Source: Alnus glutinosa
Lineage: Eukaryota; Streptophyta; Magnoliopsida; Fagales; Betulaceae
Reading direction: 5' to 3'
Assembly: GCF_958979055.1 (NCBI RefSeq)
Contig: NC_084889.1
Location: 17,985,761 to 18,049,760, forward strand
DNA: 64,000 nt
Part shown: positions 30,674 to 42,658 of the stretch, in pieces
Layout of the letters: the number at the start of each line of letters is the position of its first letter
Position numbering within the stretch: the stretch's first letter is position 1
Translations under genes and position numbers: made by a program
The notes under the pieces: model-generated
Databases searched by the model: none
The model's input: only the letters and a program-made list of their open reading frames with translations
What the model was told of the DNA's origin: nothing

Positions 30674-33600
30674 CTCCTATCTTTATTATAAAAGGTATGG
30701 AGAATTTACCCAATGGAACCTTCATGATTCGACTGATTTGTCGTTCATTTCTCATCCAATTTGCAAAATGCTTTCCTCTGATCCCATAGACACTTGAGCG
30801 TTTCTCCGATCGTCTTTCTACATAGCTTCAAGCCATTTATGGCGGGCAATCAAGAGTTTATTTCTGTCATAAATTCATCACTAGTAAGGCGTACCTAACG
30901 TCCCGTAAATTGTGTATGCATTGATCATCATTATTTTTCTATATATTCGCACTTTCCTTAGCTGGAATATCATTGGTCTTCGGATTGCTCATTCGAGTAG
31001 ATCTTTCTTTCTTCTTATCCCTTTCTCAAAGATCGGATCCTTGCCTTTCATCATTTTTTTTTTAAACTCTTCAAACTTTCTCGCAATGTTCTTCATTCCC
31101 GGTGTGGTCTTCACGACCGAGCATATTCGCAAATCCATTAAGGACTGTCTTGGTCTAGAAGTTCCTTGCCCTAGAGTATTCGCTCCTCACGACGATTCTA
31201 CCGAATGTGTGATCTCCGGCTTTAGACACACAAGGGTGTGTGACTTCCGGCCTTACGCCAACCTGTTCCTGTCCAACCTGCAGGAATTGTGCAGCTCCCC
31301 AATTTTACTCCGACTGCTCACGAGAGCTCAAACACTTAAGCCGCACTTGAACTTTACGCGAGTGAACCCTTCAAAATTTTCAGGCAACTCATCTTTGCAG
31401 TGCAAGGATTACTCGTGACCGGATGACTACCCTGCACAATATTCTTTCGGGGGTGTTTGTTCTCTTTGTCTTCATGTATGTGTGTACTCCGAGTAAATCT
31501 AAATAAATCTTCTTCTTTGGTGAAAGTCATATCTTTGCAACATGAATTTCAAGTCAATCTCCAATAACTTCACTAGTCTACCATTGAAATGGATGCCTCA
31601 TAAATCATAAAATTGTCCTCGTATAACATCATGTCAAGCATTCGCATTATGCTTCCCCGGACAATGATTCTGATGGCACTTTAACATACTCGCTGCTCTC
31701 AATAGTAGGAAACTTACCCCCGGGCCATCAATTTCCTATGGCTGACAGATGTCTGTTAACCGGCATGTTTGAAGTCCGGGGACTACTGGGGGCGCAGTGG
31801 CCCTTTCCGTTTCTTCAAAGAAGAAGTAATCGTCCCAATTTATCTACGACCTCTAGGTCTTTAGACCGGAAATTTCCTGTCCTTGATATAGCTCCGAGCG
31901 CAGATAGCATCTGGAAAATTAATTTTAGCCCGATGCCAGACAAATCGCGTAATTAAGCGGAACTGTCCCCGACCACGATGGTTTAGGCTGACCGTAGCCT
32001 GCCACTAGAGAGTTGGAACGCTATCGTTGATCTGGAGCACTGTGCGGGGGTTCCTTACCTAAATTATTGGCTTAGCCCGTCAACCCTTCTACTTGTCCAA
32101 GAAGTGTTTCGAATAAAGATGGTGGTTCCGGGGTTGCAGCACCCCCCAGCTTTCAAGCATTTGCCTGGCACTGTGACGAGAGATAACAACACAATAAAGG
32201 TCGAGATTCCGGGAACGACTTCCCTTAGTGGTTGCTTTCTACGTTCGGAAAGTCAATCGGAACCACAACTGCTTCTCACAAATACCCCTACTTCTGAGAG
32301 ATTTTCCCAATTGACCAGGCGTTCAGGTCAACTTACTGCACCGAGACACTTTCCCAGTTTAAGCCTTACATAAGGGCTGGTGTCCCTTGATCCTTGTATC
32401 AAACATTCCAATATACAAGTCGGAAGACTTCCCCATTGCCTTAAATGACAACGTTTAAACCTTGAGGGACATCGGGGCTTCCTTGTTCACGTACACCAGC
32501 CATGGCTTGATCCCTCAATCCTTGTCGTCGGACTTATGTTCTAATAATCGTTCCTCAATCATTATTCCAGCACTCCTCGACCTTATAGATGCTACAAACA
32601 ATTTTATCATTCTCGGCTTGGCTTCTCCATTTTTCTCAAATTTATGCCACAAGCCTGCAAGCATATCAACATCGCCAGACCCCAATTTTATCCTTGTCGG
32701 ATTTTTCTATCACTGGATAACTCTTCCGGTGGGTCTGATCAATTGTGTAGGCTCTGGTCAGTTGTCCTTTTAAGTTATGATCTTTATGTCGGGGGTGCTC
32801 GAGGAATCCATTTTGATTAGGCAGGATAGCCTGAACCCAAAAAGGGTGCATTGATTCACAATTTGGAGCCCGCCCGTTCAAATTAACAAAGTTTATGTGG
32901 ATTTTCCTTCTACCCTCATATCTGGAGAGGAGTGGCGTCCAAAGTTGTCCCAGAGCTACCCCCCTCTCTATCCAAGAAAAAATAGTTACTGGGGTTGCTT
33001 CTTCATCCAAGAGAGGGTAATCATCTAAATCCGAAGACATGGTCTTTCGCCTAAAGGAGGTCAGCCATCATAGTTATCCTTATTTCATCACGTGTTTGCA
33101 GGGGACTACATCGGTCTCCTCATCCGAGGTGAGTCTCCACTCCATCCAACGATGAGCTTTACTCGCTACTTCCTTTCCAACTTAGTGGATTCGGTCTGCA
33201 ATGAGCTAACGTTTATGGATAAGGGGACGTTTTGTCCGAGGGGAATTTTGGTCTCTTTATCCGAGGAAGACCTCCTTGTCTAAGGAGGAACTGTCCATGA
33301 AACGCCCCATTTCTTTTTTGTGTTATCCCACAATAGAAAAAGAAAATTTCTATCTGTCACGATTTCCTTTTCGGTTCTGTCGTGATTTGTCTTGGAAGTG
33401 TACCCAGCTAATATTCAATAATCAACCACCCAATCTTCAATAATCAACCCCCCCAATCTCCTACCCCCCCAAATCACTTCGGTCTGAGTAGAACTGACCC
33501 GAGTGATTTGTTCTGGGAATACAGATCCGACCAGGTCGCCTAGGGACATGAGCCTCTGAAAATGAATCAATGGCTTGGATGGGGGAGAATCGTTAAGCAT

Positions 33601-33800
33601 CTGAAAAGCCAAATGCCGATGTCGTTGGTATCTCCTGTTCGATGAAGGACATTCCATAACCAGTCGAGTACATTCCTCGTCACCCCCCTATCCTTAACCA
33701 GAAGGGGTGTCCCTGTCTGAGACCGGACGTTCCCTCGTTAATCTCTTCTTCACTCCCATGTCCTCAAGCAGGAGGGGATCCTTTGTTTTTATCGAGGTGA
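30674..33800. other. Internal region of the LARD-like element, no recognised gene
   Basis: A plus-strand frame at about 30912-31418 reads FFIPGVVFTTEHIRKSIKDC and on to a stop; I do not recognise it. Other frames are short. Codon-like bias is not apparent. I see no retroviral motif in either strand. Confidence 0.5.
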
Positions 33801-33809
33801 TATCCTCGT

Positions 33810-34580
33810 CCCATTCATTTTTTTTTTTTTTTTTTTTTTTACGAAGTCCTATCATCGGCCATTGTTTTTTACGAGGTCACCTCCTCGTCCTTGTTTTTTA
33901 CAAGGTACTATCCTCTCCTGATTTTTTGATTCTTAACGAGGTTATGCTCCTCGTTATCAAATATTCGATAACCAATTCCCCAATCTCTTACCCCCCCAAA
34001 GCACTCCGGTCTGAGGAAAACTGGCCGGAGTGATTTGTTCTGGGAACATAAATTAAGAGACCGTGAAAATAAATCAACGGCTTAGATGGGGAAGAATCGC
34101 TAAACATCTAAAAAGCCTAATGCTGATGTCCTCATCACCCCCCCTGTCCTCAACCAGGAGGGGTGTCTCTGTCCGAGATATCGGACGTTCCTCACCACCC
34201 CTCTGTCCTCTACCAGGAGGGGTGTGCGCCGTCCAAGATCGGACGTCCGTTATCACCCTTCTATCCTCTACCAGGAGGGGTGTCTCTGTCCGAGATATCG
34301 GATGTTCCTCACCACCCCTCTGTCCTCTACCCGAAGGGGTGGTCCCCATCCAAGATCGGACGTTCGTTATCACCCCCCTGTCCTCTACCAGGAGGGGTGT
34401 CCTTGTCTGGTGTCTTGATTCTCACGAGGTCTTATCCTCGTCTTCTTCCTTGAGGTTATCTCCTCTCCTTGTTTTTTAACGAGGTTATTACTCCTCTTCC
34501 TTGGCCTTCCTGATTTTTTAACGAGGTTATTACTCCTCTCCCAATTTTTTAACGAGGTTATCACTCCTCTTCCTTGTTTT
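33810..34580. repeat. Diverged repeat field with a 59-bp-unit tandem array
   Basis: The array at about 34128-34405 has about five units of roughly 59 bp, each with CACCCCTCTGTCCTCTACCA followed by GGAGGGGTG, so every unit can fold as a hairpin. Alternate units share GAGATATCGGA or AAGATCGGACG, giving a two-unit period of about 118 bp. Outside it, diverged ACGAGGT...CCTC units related to the next array occur at 33835-33960 and 34430-34580. Confidence 0.8.
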
Positions 34581-34584
34581 TTTT

Positions 34585-34926
34585 TACGAGGTACTATCCT
34601 CGGCCCTGTTTTTTACGAGGTACTATCCTCGGCCCTGTTTTTTACCAGGTCCTATCCTCGGCCCTGTTTTTTACGAGGTACTATCCTCGGCCATTGTTTT
34701 TTACGAGGTCCTATCCTCGGCCATTGTTTTTTACGAGGTCCTATCCTCGGCCCTGTTTTTTACGAGGTACTATCCTCGGCCCTGTTTTTTACCAGGTCCT
34801 ATCCTCGGCCCTGTTTTTTACGAGGTACTATCCTCGGCCATTGTTTTTTACGAGGTCCTATCCTCGGCCATTGTTTTTTACGAGGTCCTATCCTCGGCCC
34901 GGTTTTTTACGAGGTACTATCCTCGG
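34585..34926. repeat. 28-bp tandem array with five-unit higher-order repeat
   Basis: Twelve units like TTTTTTACGAGGTACTATCC plus TCGGCCCTG follow head to tail. Units differ in AC/CC after AGGT, CGAGG/CCAGG and CCCTG/CCATTG. Units 2-6 and 7-11 show the same order of variants, so a block of about 139 bp was duplicated. Each unit has CGAGG and CCTCG arms around a 6-base loop. The long plus-strand frame across it is repeat translation, not a gene. Confidence 0.93.
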
Positions 34927-34933
34927 ATTTTAA

Positions 34934-36160
34934 CAATACTCCCGGAACGGGACTTTGGGAGCTTTCCTTTTCGCTTTATTTTTACTTCGTAAATAGAGCT
35001 CCTATGAAAGTGTTATATAGAAAGATTAATAAACCCAAACGGGAGGATATCAAGGTGGGATTAGCTCCCATTCCTATAATGAGCTTCACAGAACAGATTT
35101 GGGGGGTGCTGAGCTGCCCTCCTTCTAGCGCCATGAGCTGTTGCCTTCCAAAGTGAACAATAAAATTCCGCCATAACCAGCACGTCTACGGTGCACATCG
35201 AGACTTGAAAGTAGAACGTCCGATGATGATCCCTTCTTTTCCATCATGCCTATAACAAGGTTTAAAAAAGCATTTCCTTGTGCTTCCCTTCATAAGCCCA
35301 AATATTAGTTAAGAGTCAGCAGGCACAAAAGAATATGTCTAGCATTTAATCCTGAAATCATGAAATTATCAAATATCTCAGCAATTATGCTCCATAGGGG
35401 CATAATAGTTATTTAATTATTAGTCTTTGTCTCCTATTGGAGGGACCGTCCTAGGCCTGACACTTCGAAATTTACTACCCTTAGGTCTTATCCTAAGAGG
35501 TATATATGTATATATCTATGCCACCAATGTTTAATTTCCAAATTTTGATAAAACGAAATAAAAAGAGAAAAGGGAACTTATCTCAACCCTTCCAGTTTTT
35601 GAAGAGCGTGCACAGTTTCCCCTCCATTCAGATCTTTAAGCCTGAACTTTGATAGGCTGCCCTCTCGTTACAGAAGGTGTCCGGGGTGACATGCGACCTC
35701 GTAATTATGCCTGTTCTTCAGAGGAAGTGCACAGCAATTAGAACTTCCGAGGACTTCCTTAATAATTTCAGTCAGTGAAATGCGACTTTATGACCCCCTG
35801 CCTCTTTTTTTTTTTTTTTTTTTTTTTAGGCCTTCCGGAAGCTGTGAAACGCATCTCAGACACGACCACGGAACTGATCTCCGACAAGTTCGTTCGAGAA
35901 TCCCTCATCACCCTCAACCAAAAATCCCATTGTCATGAACAATATATTATCCTGACCTCTGCATGTTCATACAACGTGTTCATTCTGGAGGTGGTCGGCC
36001 TTGATCTCAAACATGATCTTATAAACAATTCTGGAATCGATCTCGGCAACGACCCCGGAAGTAAGCCATGATGCACCGCACCCCCTCTTTCTCCTTATCT
36101 TCACGCATATGTACACGTAGAACTCAGAAAACAGCTTCCACAACCTCTCCAGTGTCGACC
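34934..36160. other. Internal region of the LARD-like element before the captured gene
   Basis: No gene is recognised. A run of about 23 T lies at 35805-35827. The frame at about 35961-36030 (SYNVFILEVVGLDLKHDL) belongs to a 55-58-bp direct repeat whose second copy is at about 38436-38489. Confidence 0.6.
35966..36024. repeat. Direct repeat bracketing the exonuclease pseudogene, copy 1
   Basis: GTTCATACAACGTGTT and the following bases to GATCTCAAACA match about 38436-38489 with a handful of substitutions. The copies lie on either side of the captured gene. Confidence 0.8.
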
Positions 36161-36720
36161 ATGAATGACGAGCATATAACCATCACAACCACAAATACTC
36201 AGAGACTCCGAATCTTTAGGGTACTCTCCTTCAACCGTAGCATCCACGTCACGGTCATCTCCACCCCCTCCGAAGTTCGTACATGGCTGAAGAAGGCTAT
36301 GTACTGGTTCCGCATCGATGTCTGCCGCCGCCTTGTCGTCGGCCTCGGCATTCAGTGAACCCCGTCGTCCGATCCACCGTCACTCTCCAACTTTTCATTG
36401 GTAACCTCTGCCTAGTGTTCCAACTGCCCCACGCGCCCCGCGTCCCTCTCTACCCCCGCCGCTTCCTGTCCGACTCTGACCACACCTTCATTGGCGTGTG
36501 GACTCACAACGACCAAGACACGCTCCGCAGACCCAAGTTGCTCTCTACGGAGACGCCGTCAGAGGATCTTTTGGGTTTCAAGGACGTGACGAAGCCGGCT
36601 TGGGTTCGGAGGAGCGACTCGGAGGCTTATTGGCTTGAGGAAGAGCAGGTTCAGTATGCTGCCGTCGACGCTTATTTTTCGTTCAGAATGGGAAAGGCCT
36701 TGCATGTCTGGAACGGGTAA
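36161..36720 (+). pseudogene. Captured WRN-type 3'-5' exonuclease gene (DnaQ-like fold), broken
   Basis: The plus strand, opposite to the element, reads pieces of the plant WRN-exonuclease-like family (3'-5' exonucleases of the DEDDy class). The first part starts MNDEHITITTTNTQ and ends RRLVVGLGIQ-stop at about 36358, where the family has GLDVEW with the catalytic Asp and Glu. A second frame continues STVTLQLFIGNLCLVFQL, then DHTFIGVWTHNDQD, then VQYAAVDAYFSFRMGKAL, which holds the Y..D motif of Exo III, and stops at 36720. The middle, where the Exo II region continues, is shortened. The lost DxE residues, the stop/frameshift and the deletion make it a pseudogene. It is intronless, like many members of this family. 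Confidence 0.72.
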
Positions 36721-39638
36721 CTACTGATTTTTCCTTTTTGGGTTGGCTAATATGATTAATGGCGCTATTTTACTGGGTTCAAGACTCGGTTCGAGGCTGC
36801 CATCAATATCAATAGAGCCCACCTAGACTCTTAGTATCAACAAGGCATATTGTGGTGCCCCTCGGTCAGTTCTTCTCTAGTTCTGCGGCAGGAGCACCTT
36901 TGGGGCAGGATCACATGATGGAGCTTTTCTGGAGGACCATCAGGAAGTTCATAAATTCAAGCTTGATGTTTTTCAAGGTTTCTTTCCCATGGATATTGCC
37001 TTTCGCTGGGCCTGGTCATAGGCCGAGAAATCTTTTCTTCCTGTAGAGGAAGTTAGCAAAAGACCTTTCCGACAACCAGCTTTAATAATAAATAACAAAC
37101 TCAAAGTCTAGTTGGGAGGCTTCCTTTTCCATAAATATCTCTTCAGTAGAAAGGGATTTTTCCTCGAACAACATCCCCGTCTTTCAAGCCTACACCTTTA
37201 CCAGTCGCCCATTTGTAGCTCTTTTAGCGCACAGGACGTGTCCGACGACTCACACGAAAGTGACGAAACCTACTATGTCTCACTCCACTTATTGGGGGCA
37301 AAATGGGCCCCACTTGGATATAAATCCGACCTCTGACCTCGAACTTCAGTCACCGGTAGTTCTGAAGAGGAAATAATTTTCTTTTAATAATATGGGGACT
37401 TATCTCGCCGGACGAACTCATCTTTCATTTTCGTAGAGATGATTCCCAACACAGTGACGGTGGATCTAAAACCAAAAACTTGCAACTGCACGTTTGTACG
37501 CTGAGTGAAGGCCAGTTTTGTGAAAGCCACATCCAGATGGAGTCATACAAAATCTCCAACCTGATACAGGTCCTGAGAGTGTTAAAATAACTGTGGCCCC
37601 CGGACCCCGGAGACAACCTCAGACACGATCTCAGAAGTGACCCCGGAGACGTCCTCCCTCGCTCCTAGCACCCTGGGCCTCTTCGTTTCTGGACTTTTTG
37701 ATCGTGAAGGCGTTCTCGCCAACCTTGGTTCCCTTCCAACTGCAAGATACAACCAATTGTGCCAATCTGCCAGTACTATTTTGAAATCTTTTTCCCACTG
37801 TGACAAGTTTTCCGGAACAACGTCCGGGGGAAGGGACTCGATCAAGGGGAAGGGACCTCGGACAGGTACTCAAATAAGGATGGCGTCTGCGTTAGAACTC
37901 GGCTATCTTGTTGCTGCTCAAACTCGGTAATTAATCCGATCAGTTTTGTCACGTTTATTGACGTCTTCAGACTGAACCGAAGTCCACTTGGTTGAAGTCC
38001 CTGGGTGAGTTCCCGCACTAAATGAATTAGCCTCTTTAGGCATCTAGAAACTTCGAGGAAACATCATCCAGCTACTTCGACTCCAGCTTCCCCAAACACT
38101 TAAGAAATGCTCCCAAATTCTCCTTTGAAATGCAGTAAACTGAAACAGAGTCTGGGATTTCTTTCTTCGTACCCTATCCAGTAATGTGCGAGTCTACATG
38201 GATGTCTTACGATCTCGGATCATCCGGAACTCTCGTTCTGCTTTGTTTTTCTTGAACTCTATGGCTGTGCATCCTGATCAGGCCCATCAGAGGAGAGGCC
38301 ACTAGATCAGGCATCGGTTCTGATTCTCGATGTGGAAGTCTGGGGTCTGGGCGAAGGGTGAACCTCGGTACTTTAAACTTGTGGCTCTCGCTACTCCTCG
38401 GACCTCCGACCGCTTTTTAGCAGCTTCTACCCCGTTCATACAACGTGTTTATTCTGGAAGTGGTTGGTCTTGATCTCAAACAGGATCTCGGCTAAATACC
38501 TCGAGGAGCCTAAAGGCTTAAACCCAGTGTTGTTCGTAAGACACCATCACTCCTACGGCTGAAGAGTAAAACAGGGATGTGACCCTCTGCCGATGGGTCC
38601 CAAAATTTTCGGCAGGATGAGTCTTCCTCATGCAAAAACCCCTGACGTCTGACATTATTCCTCAAATTCAACCTATTGTCAAGGCCACACACAGAGATGG
38701 CTGTCAACAACGTGGCACGATGACACCATTTCACTATGATGTGATGCATTTTGTCTGATCCGAATGACCCCTAAATTGAATCATGTGGGGACGTCGGACA
38801 TCTTTGACAAGCCTGGAACTCCTTTAAACCAGCTTAGTCTCTATCTCCCCTAATGAGCACGTGCTTTACAGGAGCCCTTCAAGGAAGTCTTCCGGGGTCC
38901 ACTGAAGGCAATATGGAGACTTCATCCTTACCATTTATGAGGTGCAATTAACAGTGCTGCCGATCAAGCATTGAATCTTGCCCTTTGACCGTGGTGGTCG
39001 TATCAATTTAAAATCCATTCTGACATTTACACAGGGACCAATAAAGCAACATTTATTTCTCCCACAGCTTTCCTACAGCTTGATATGTGGCCACTTCTCC
39101 TTCTTTTGTTTTTTTATAAAGTTGCTTCTAACATAATGTCCATGACAAATAAGCCAAATATTAAATTTTTGCCCCACACACGTGCAAAGCTCGTCACCAA
39201 CTGCACCTGGTGCAAAGCTCAAGCGAATCTAGGGAGTTTCTCATTTCTTTTGCAAAAAGCCTTCTCCTTCCATCAAAATCCATAACATACAAGAGCATGA
39301 ATGAACAACTGAATCGAGTCATGACAAAATAAAGGACTTATCTAATGTGCCTACAAAGGTATTTGCCAGCTTGGGGCGATAACCACATATTTGCGGATTC
39401 GTGCCTGTAGATTCGGCGAAGGTAAGCTCTATCCTCCGACATTACCGTCGTCAAAGAGCCATACTAGGATAGATTTTCATAAAATCGCAGCATGTGGGTG
39501 CAAATACACTGCTCTTAAGTTTAGATCTGTCAAACAAAAACCCCAAATCCGCTCCATCGGCTCTCTCTTCTTTAACAAAGGGTGTTTCTGATCACCAGTC
39601 ACCGTTCTGTATTTTTGTTCTGGTAGGAGCGACCACGT
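36721..39638. other. Internal region of the LARD-like element after the captured gene
   Basis: Frames are short and unrecognised on both strands. The second copy of the bracketing direct repeat is at about 38436-38489. Phrases of the type CTCAGACACGATCTCAGAAG recur near 35845, 36030 and 37620, so the region has old internal duplications. Confidence 0.5.
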
Positions 39639-39660
39639 CGTTCCCACAGACGGCGCCAAT
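39639..39660 (-). other. Primer-binding region of the LARD-like element
   Basis: Read on the minus strand directly after the right LTR: ATTGGCGCCGTCTGTGGGAA. This sequence follows the 5' LTR of many plant gypsy elements and fixes the orientation. Confidence 0.75.
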
Positions 39661-40109
39661 TGTTGAAGCAATTTTTGTCCGGTGACGTGGCATCATCAGA
39701 GACGTCCCTTCGTCTGTGTCTTGGCCTGCAAAACAAGAAAGACCCATCGAGGGTTGGCCGGCGAAGCCTCCTCCGACGGTCAAGTCAGTCAGGTGTTTGT
39801 ATGAAGAGGAGAGAAAGAGGGAGAGAGAGAGAGAGAGAGCTCGAGGGAATAATCCCCCCTTTCAATAGTCCTGATACCCCCTTTTATACCTCTGCATGCT
39901 ATATGTCCATTTTGCCCCTGTCAAGCACAAGGCTCTATGTAGACGTCTGATATCTTCTCTGACCTGATCTGACTGGTCTCATAAATACTGAAGGCTGTTC
40001 ATGACCAAGGCTCAAGGTCTGGAGACCAAACCGGAGTTCGGAGTCTGGGATTCTGTTTGAGGGGCTGATCTGGCCCCACTCTGAGTAGGGGATGAATATT
40101 TCCCTAACA
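39661..40109 (-). repeat. 5' LTR of the LARD-like element
   Basis: It is 449 bp long, starts on the minus strand at 40109 with TGTTAGGG and ends at 39661. It matches the other LTR closely, which suggests an insertion younger than the gypsy element at 6060. Confidence 0.92.
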
Positions 40110-40114
40110 TGTTT

Positions 40115-41143
40115 ATTTATTTTAATTTTTTTTTTTTAAGTAGACAAATGTTGTTCTGGTTGGATATCTTTTGAGCAAAAGCTCAACAAATGTTTAAAAT
40201 TTGTCTTTGTTCTTAACTATTCTTTTGCGGGCAAAATTCTAAATATAATTTTCCTCGTCGATCCTCTCTTTTTTATTTTTTAGTTTCAGTCAAAGAGTGG
40301 AATTTTTTTTTTTTTTTTAGGCATTATTGGTGTACGTGGTTTAGATTTGTCAATAGCCAGTTTATATTTATTTTGTAGTAAAAATTGTATTCCTAGCATT
40401 TTTATTTATTTATCAAAACAAGCAATTGGAAATGAGTATTTAACTTTTATGATTATTTTGCTCCCTTTTGTAGTTAATTAAATTGATCCAGTTGAGATCT
40501 AGTTTTTCGATCGCCAGCTTGTTCAATCATCAAAGGTATTGGTTGAATTGACCATATATATATATATATATATATCAGTCGGGTGGTGTTTATACTTTAC
40601 AAACTACAAGGCTTCTGTAGATTCTCTTCTTTTCCTTTATACAGTTATGTGAAAGTGGGTTCAATTAAATAAGAGAGAAAAGTTTAAATTAAATAGGGAG
40701 TTATTTCTTATATTGCTGAGGAAAAAAAGAGAAGAAAAGTAACGTAATATAATTAAAATGAATCTCAATGGATACCTCGTTATAATACAGAGGAAATGTA
40801 ATAGCTTGGCAGGAATCTTATTTATGAATACTTGTGCGGGAAATTCTTTGAATTGGTTTACCATTTCGTCCATTTCCATGTAGAAAATTATTAATGTTTA
40901 CTCTTAACACTTGGATTATCCATTTCTTCATACAAATCCTAAAGGGAAATAAAAAAAGATCACTAATTTCAAATGTAAGTATACGTACTATATGACCAAG
41001 CTAGATCAATTAGGAATAGGAATCCCAGATCACTTGTAAATAAACTATAAGCATTTCATGACAAAAACAATAATTTACGAAAACATAAGGTTATTATATA
41101 GATAAGAACCTTATAACATAAATGAATAAGTCAAATGGTCCCC

Positions 41144-41185
<42 letters not shown>

Positions 41186-41734
41186 ATTTTTTATTTGTGC
41201 CCTGAGGCACTTACTTAAAACTAAAAACTAAAAACATGCACAATATAGCTCAACATAACATAAATGCTAATGCAATGATTGCCCGAAGAGCCTATGTATC
41301 CTGGCTACCTAAATCAGAAAAAGAAGGGGCGAGCCAAATGTTCAACATGTAATATTTCAAACCGAGTTAAAATGGTTGGCTTTGGTAAAGACATTTAATA
41401 ACGTGAGCAAGATCAATTAGCATAATACGTGTAACTTCGAAATAAAATGTAAAATTGCCCACTAACATAAAACATGTACTTTGTAACTTTAAAAATATGG
41501 CTTTACATACAATTACGTCTGGTATGCTTAGGGTTGTGCAATTCAACCTTTATGGATCTGGCAACACTCGTGACCTCAAATATGTCATGGCCAGTTGATT
41601 AACTATAAGGTGCACTCAACATGGGCACTTAGTGATAGTTATACCTTCACGTAATTGTAATTTCAGTGTGGTACACTCCATCCTAACTTTGGTATTGCGG
41701 TACTAACTTCTCTATAGACCCAGTAGAAACTTAA
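40115..41734. other. Non-coding AT-rich stretch
   Basis: No gene is seen. There is an (AT)n run near 40554-40575 and a run of 12 C followed by about 29 T at 41141-41180. The left end (TTTATTTATTTTAATTT) is the flank of the LARD-like insertion. Confidence 0.6.
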
Positions 41735-41743
41735 AAAAATTAA

Positions 41744-42574
41744 GGAAAAAGTTTACATACCTGCCTCCAATTACTATCTGATTGTCAATATCTACCTCAA
41801 ACTAAAGATTGCATTAATGTCCCCCTAAAGCTAGCAAAAAGACAAAAATATCCCTATAGATTCGAAAAAAGAAGAAAAAACTAAAAATTAAAACTAAAAA
41901 TAAAAAAAGGAGGCCGCCCACCACCACATGGACCAACCTCCTCAGCCTCAGCTTCCCCCGCCGCCATTACAGCTCCAGAGCCATCCACAACCTTACAACC
42001 AGAGTTTACCCAACTGGTTACTTCTATTCTCTCAAACTCATATCTTGATTCTTCCAAGTATAAAGCACTTATGCCCCATTTGTCCCCTTCCGACTACGAT
42101 CAAATTTTCTTCTCTGTTAAATCCCGAAACTGCTTTGAATTTCTTTTATTTTGCGTCTGAAGCTTTTAAGTTTCGGTTTACTGTGAGATCTTTTTGCCTT
42201 TTGATTCATTTGCTTATTGTATCGAACCTGGTTTATCTTGCAATATTGCTTTTGATCCGTTTGCTTTATGGGAAATTGCCTTGTTTATATGCCAAACCTC
42301 AGAGCCGTCATATTGAGATTGCCATAGCAATGGCAGATTTTAATTCCGCATCCAAGCGGGTTCTTGGGGTTCAGGCATTGAGGTCTTTCCCAAAAAAAAT
42401 TGGATTTTATTTTATTTTATTTTTTTAATTTTTATTTTTTATTAAGGGTATTTTTATCATTGAGAGAGACATTGAAAATTTTTGGTAGTTTGAGAGAGAT
42501 ATTAACACAAGCTTTAGTTTGGGAGAACCTTAACAATCGGGTAGTAATTTGATGGGGGTATGTGCACTTTTTCC
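41744..42574. mobile_element. Second Mutator-like Pack-MULE, carrying a PPR fragment
   Basis: The termini are inverted: GGAAAAAGTTTACATACC at the left and GGGTATGTGCACTTTTTCC at the right. Homology of the arms goes on for about 100 bp (shared AATTACTA, GATTGT, CAAACTAAAG, TTAAT). The flanks AAAAATTAA (41735-41743) and AATAATTAA (42575-42583) are a 9-bp target duplication with one mismatch. The middle carries a host PPR gene fragment and no transposase. Confidence 0.8.
41928..42400 (+). pseudogene. Captured N-terminal fragment of a PPR protein gene
   Basis: The frame starts MDQPPQPQLPPPPLQLQS and goes on with NPETALNFFYFASEAFKFRF, then RSFCLLIHLLIVSNLVYLA, then RHIEIAIAMADFNSAS and GVQAL. The spacing looks like the N-terminus and first repeat of plant P-class PPR proteins, which bind organelle RNA. 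The tail past 42390 is low-complexity and non-homologous, so the gene is cut there. The frame is open through the fragment. The family is fairly sure, the specific member unknown. It lies between the two TIRs of the Pack-MULE. Confidence 0.65.
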
Positions 42575-42658
42575 AATAATTAAAGTTTTACCTCAACACA
42601 TGTTTATCATTTACTTCTTGATACTATACTTAATCATATTACACTTTGTGTAATGTCC

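Larger units (their letters stand above)
30213..40109 (-). mobile_element. LARD-like LTR retrotransposon, 9.9 kb, no recognisable gag-pol
   Basis: Two LTRs (30213-30659 and 39661-40109) are nearly alike and are flanked by a perfect 5-bp target duplication, TGTTT, at 30208-30212 and 40110-40114. On the minus strand the LTR starts TGTTAGGGAAATATTC and ends GCTTCAACA. The primer-binding region ATTGGCGCCGTCTGTGGGAA follows the right LTR, and a polypurine tract precedes the left LTR, which fixes the minus orientation. In the 9.0 kb interior I find no gag, RT or integrase motif in any frame. It holds tandem arrays and a host-like exonuclease pseudogene. This fits a large retrotransposon derivative moved by enzymes from a relative. 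Confidence 0.85.

Noticed and set aside
30912..31418. 168-codon plus-strand frame as a captured gene
   Set aside because: No family is recognised, and amino-acid composition does not rule out chance; kept as unassigned interior.
34585..34926. Possible CRISPR-like array
   Set aside because: The units are joined head to tail without unique spacers and lie in a plant retrotransposon interior.
34574..34933. Open frame of 119 codons with repeated RYYPRPCFLRG-like phrases
   Set aside because: It is only the translation of the 28-bp tandem array; all frames give repeats and no start or domain supports a gene.
41928..42428. A functional small gene
   Set aside because: The PPR homology ends near 42390 in low-complexity sequence and the piece lies between the TIRs of a transposon.
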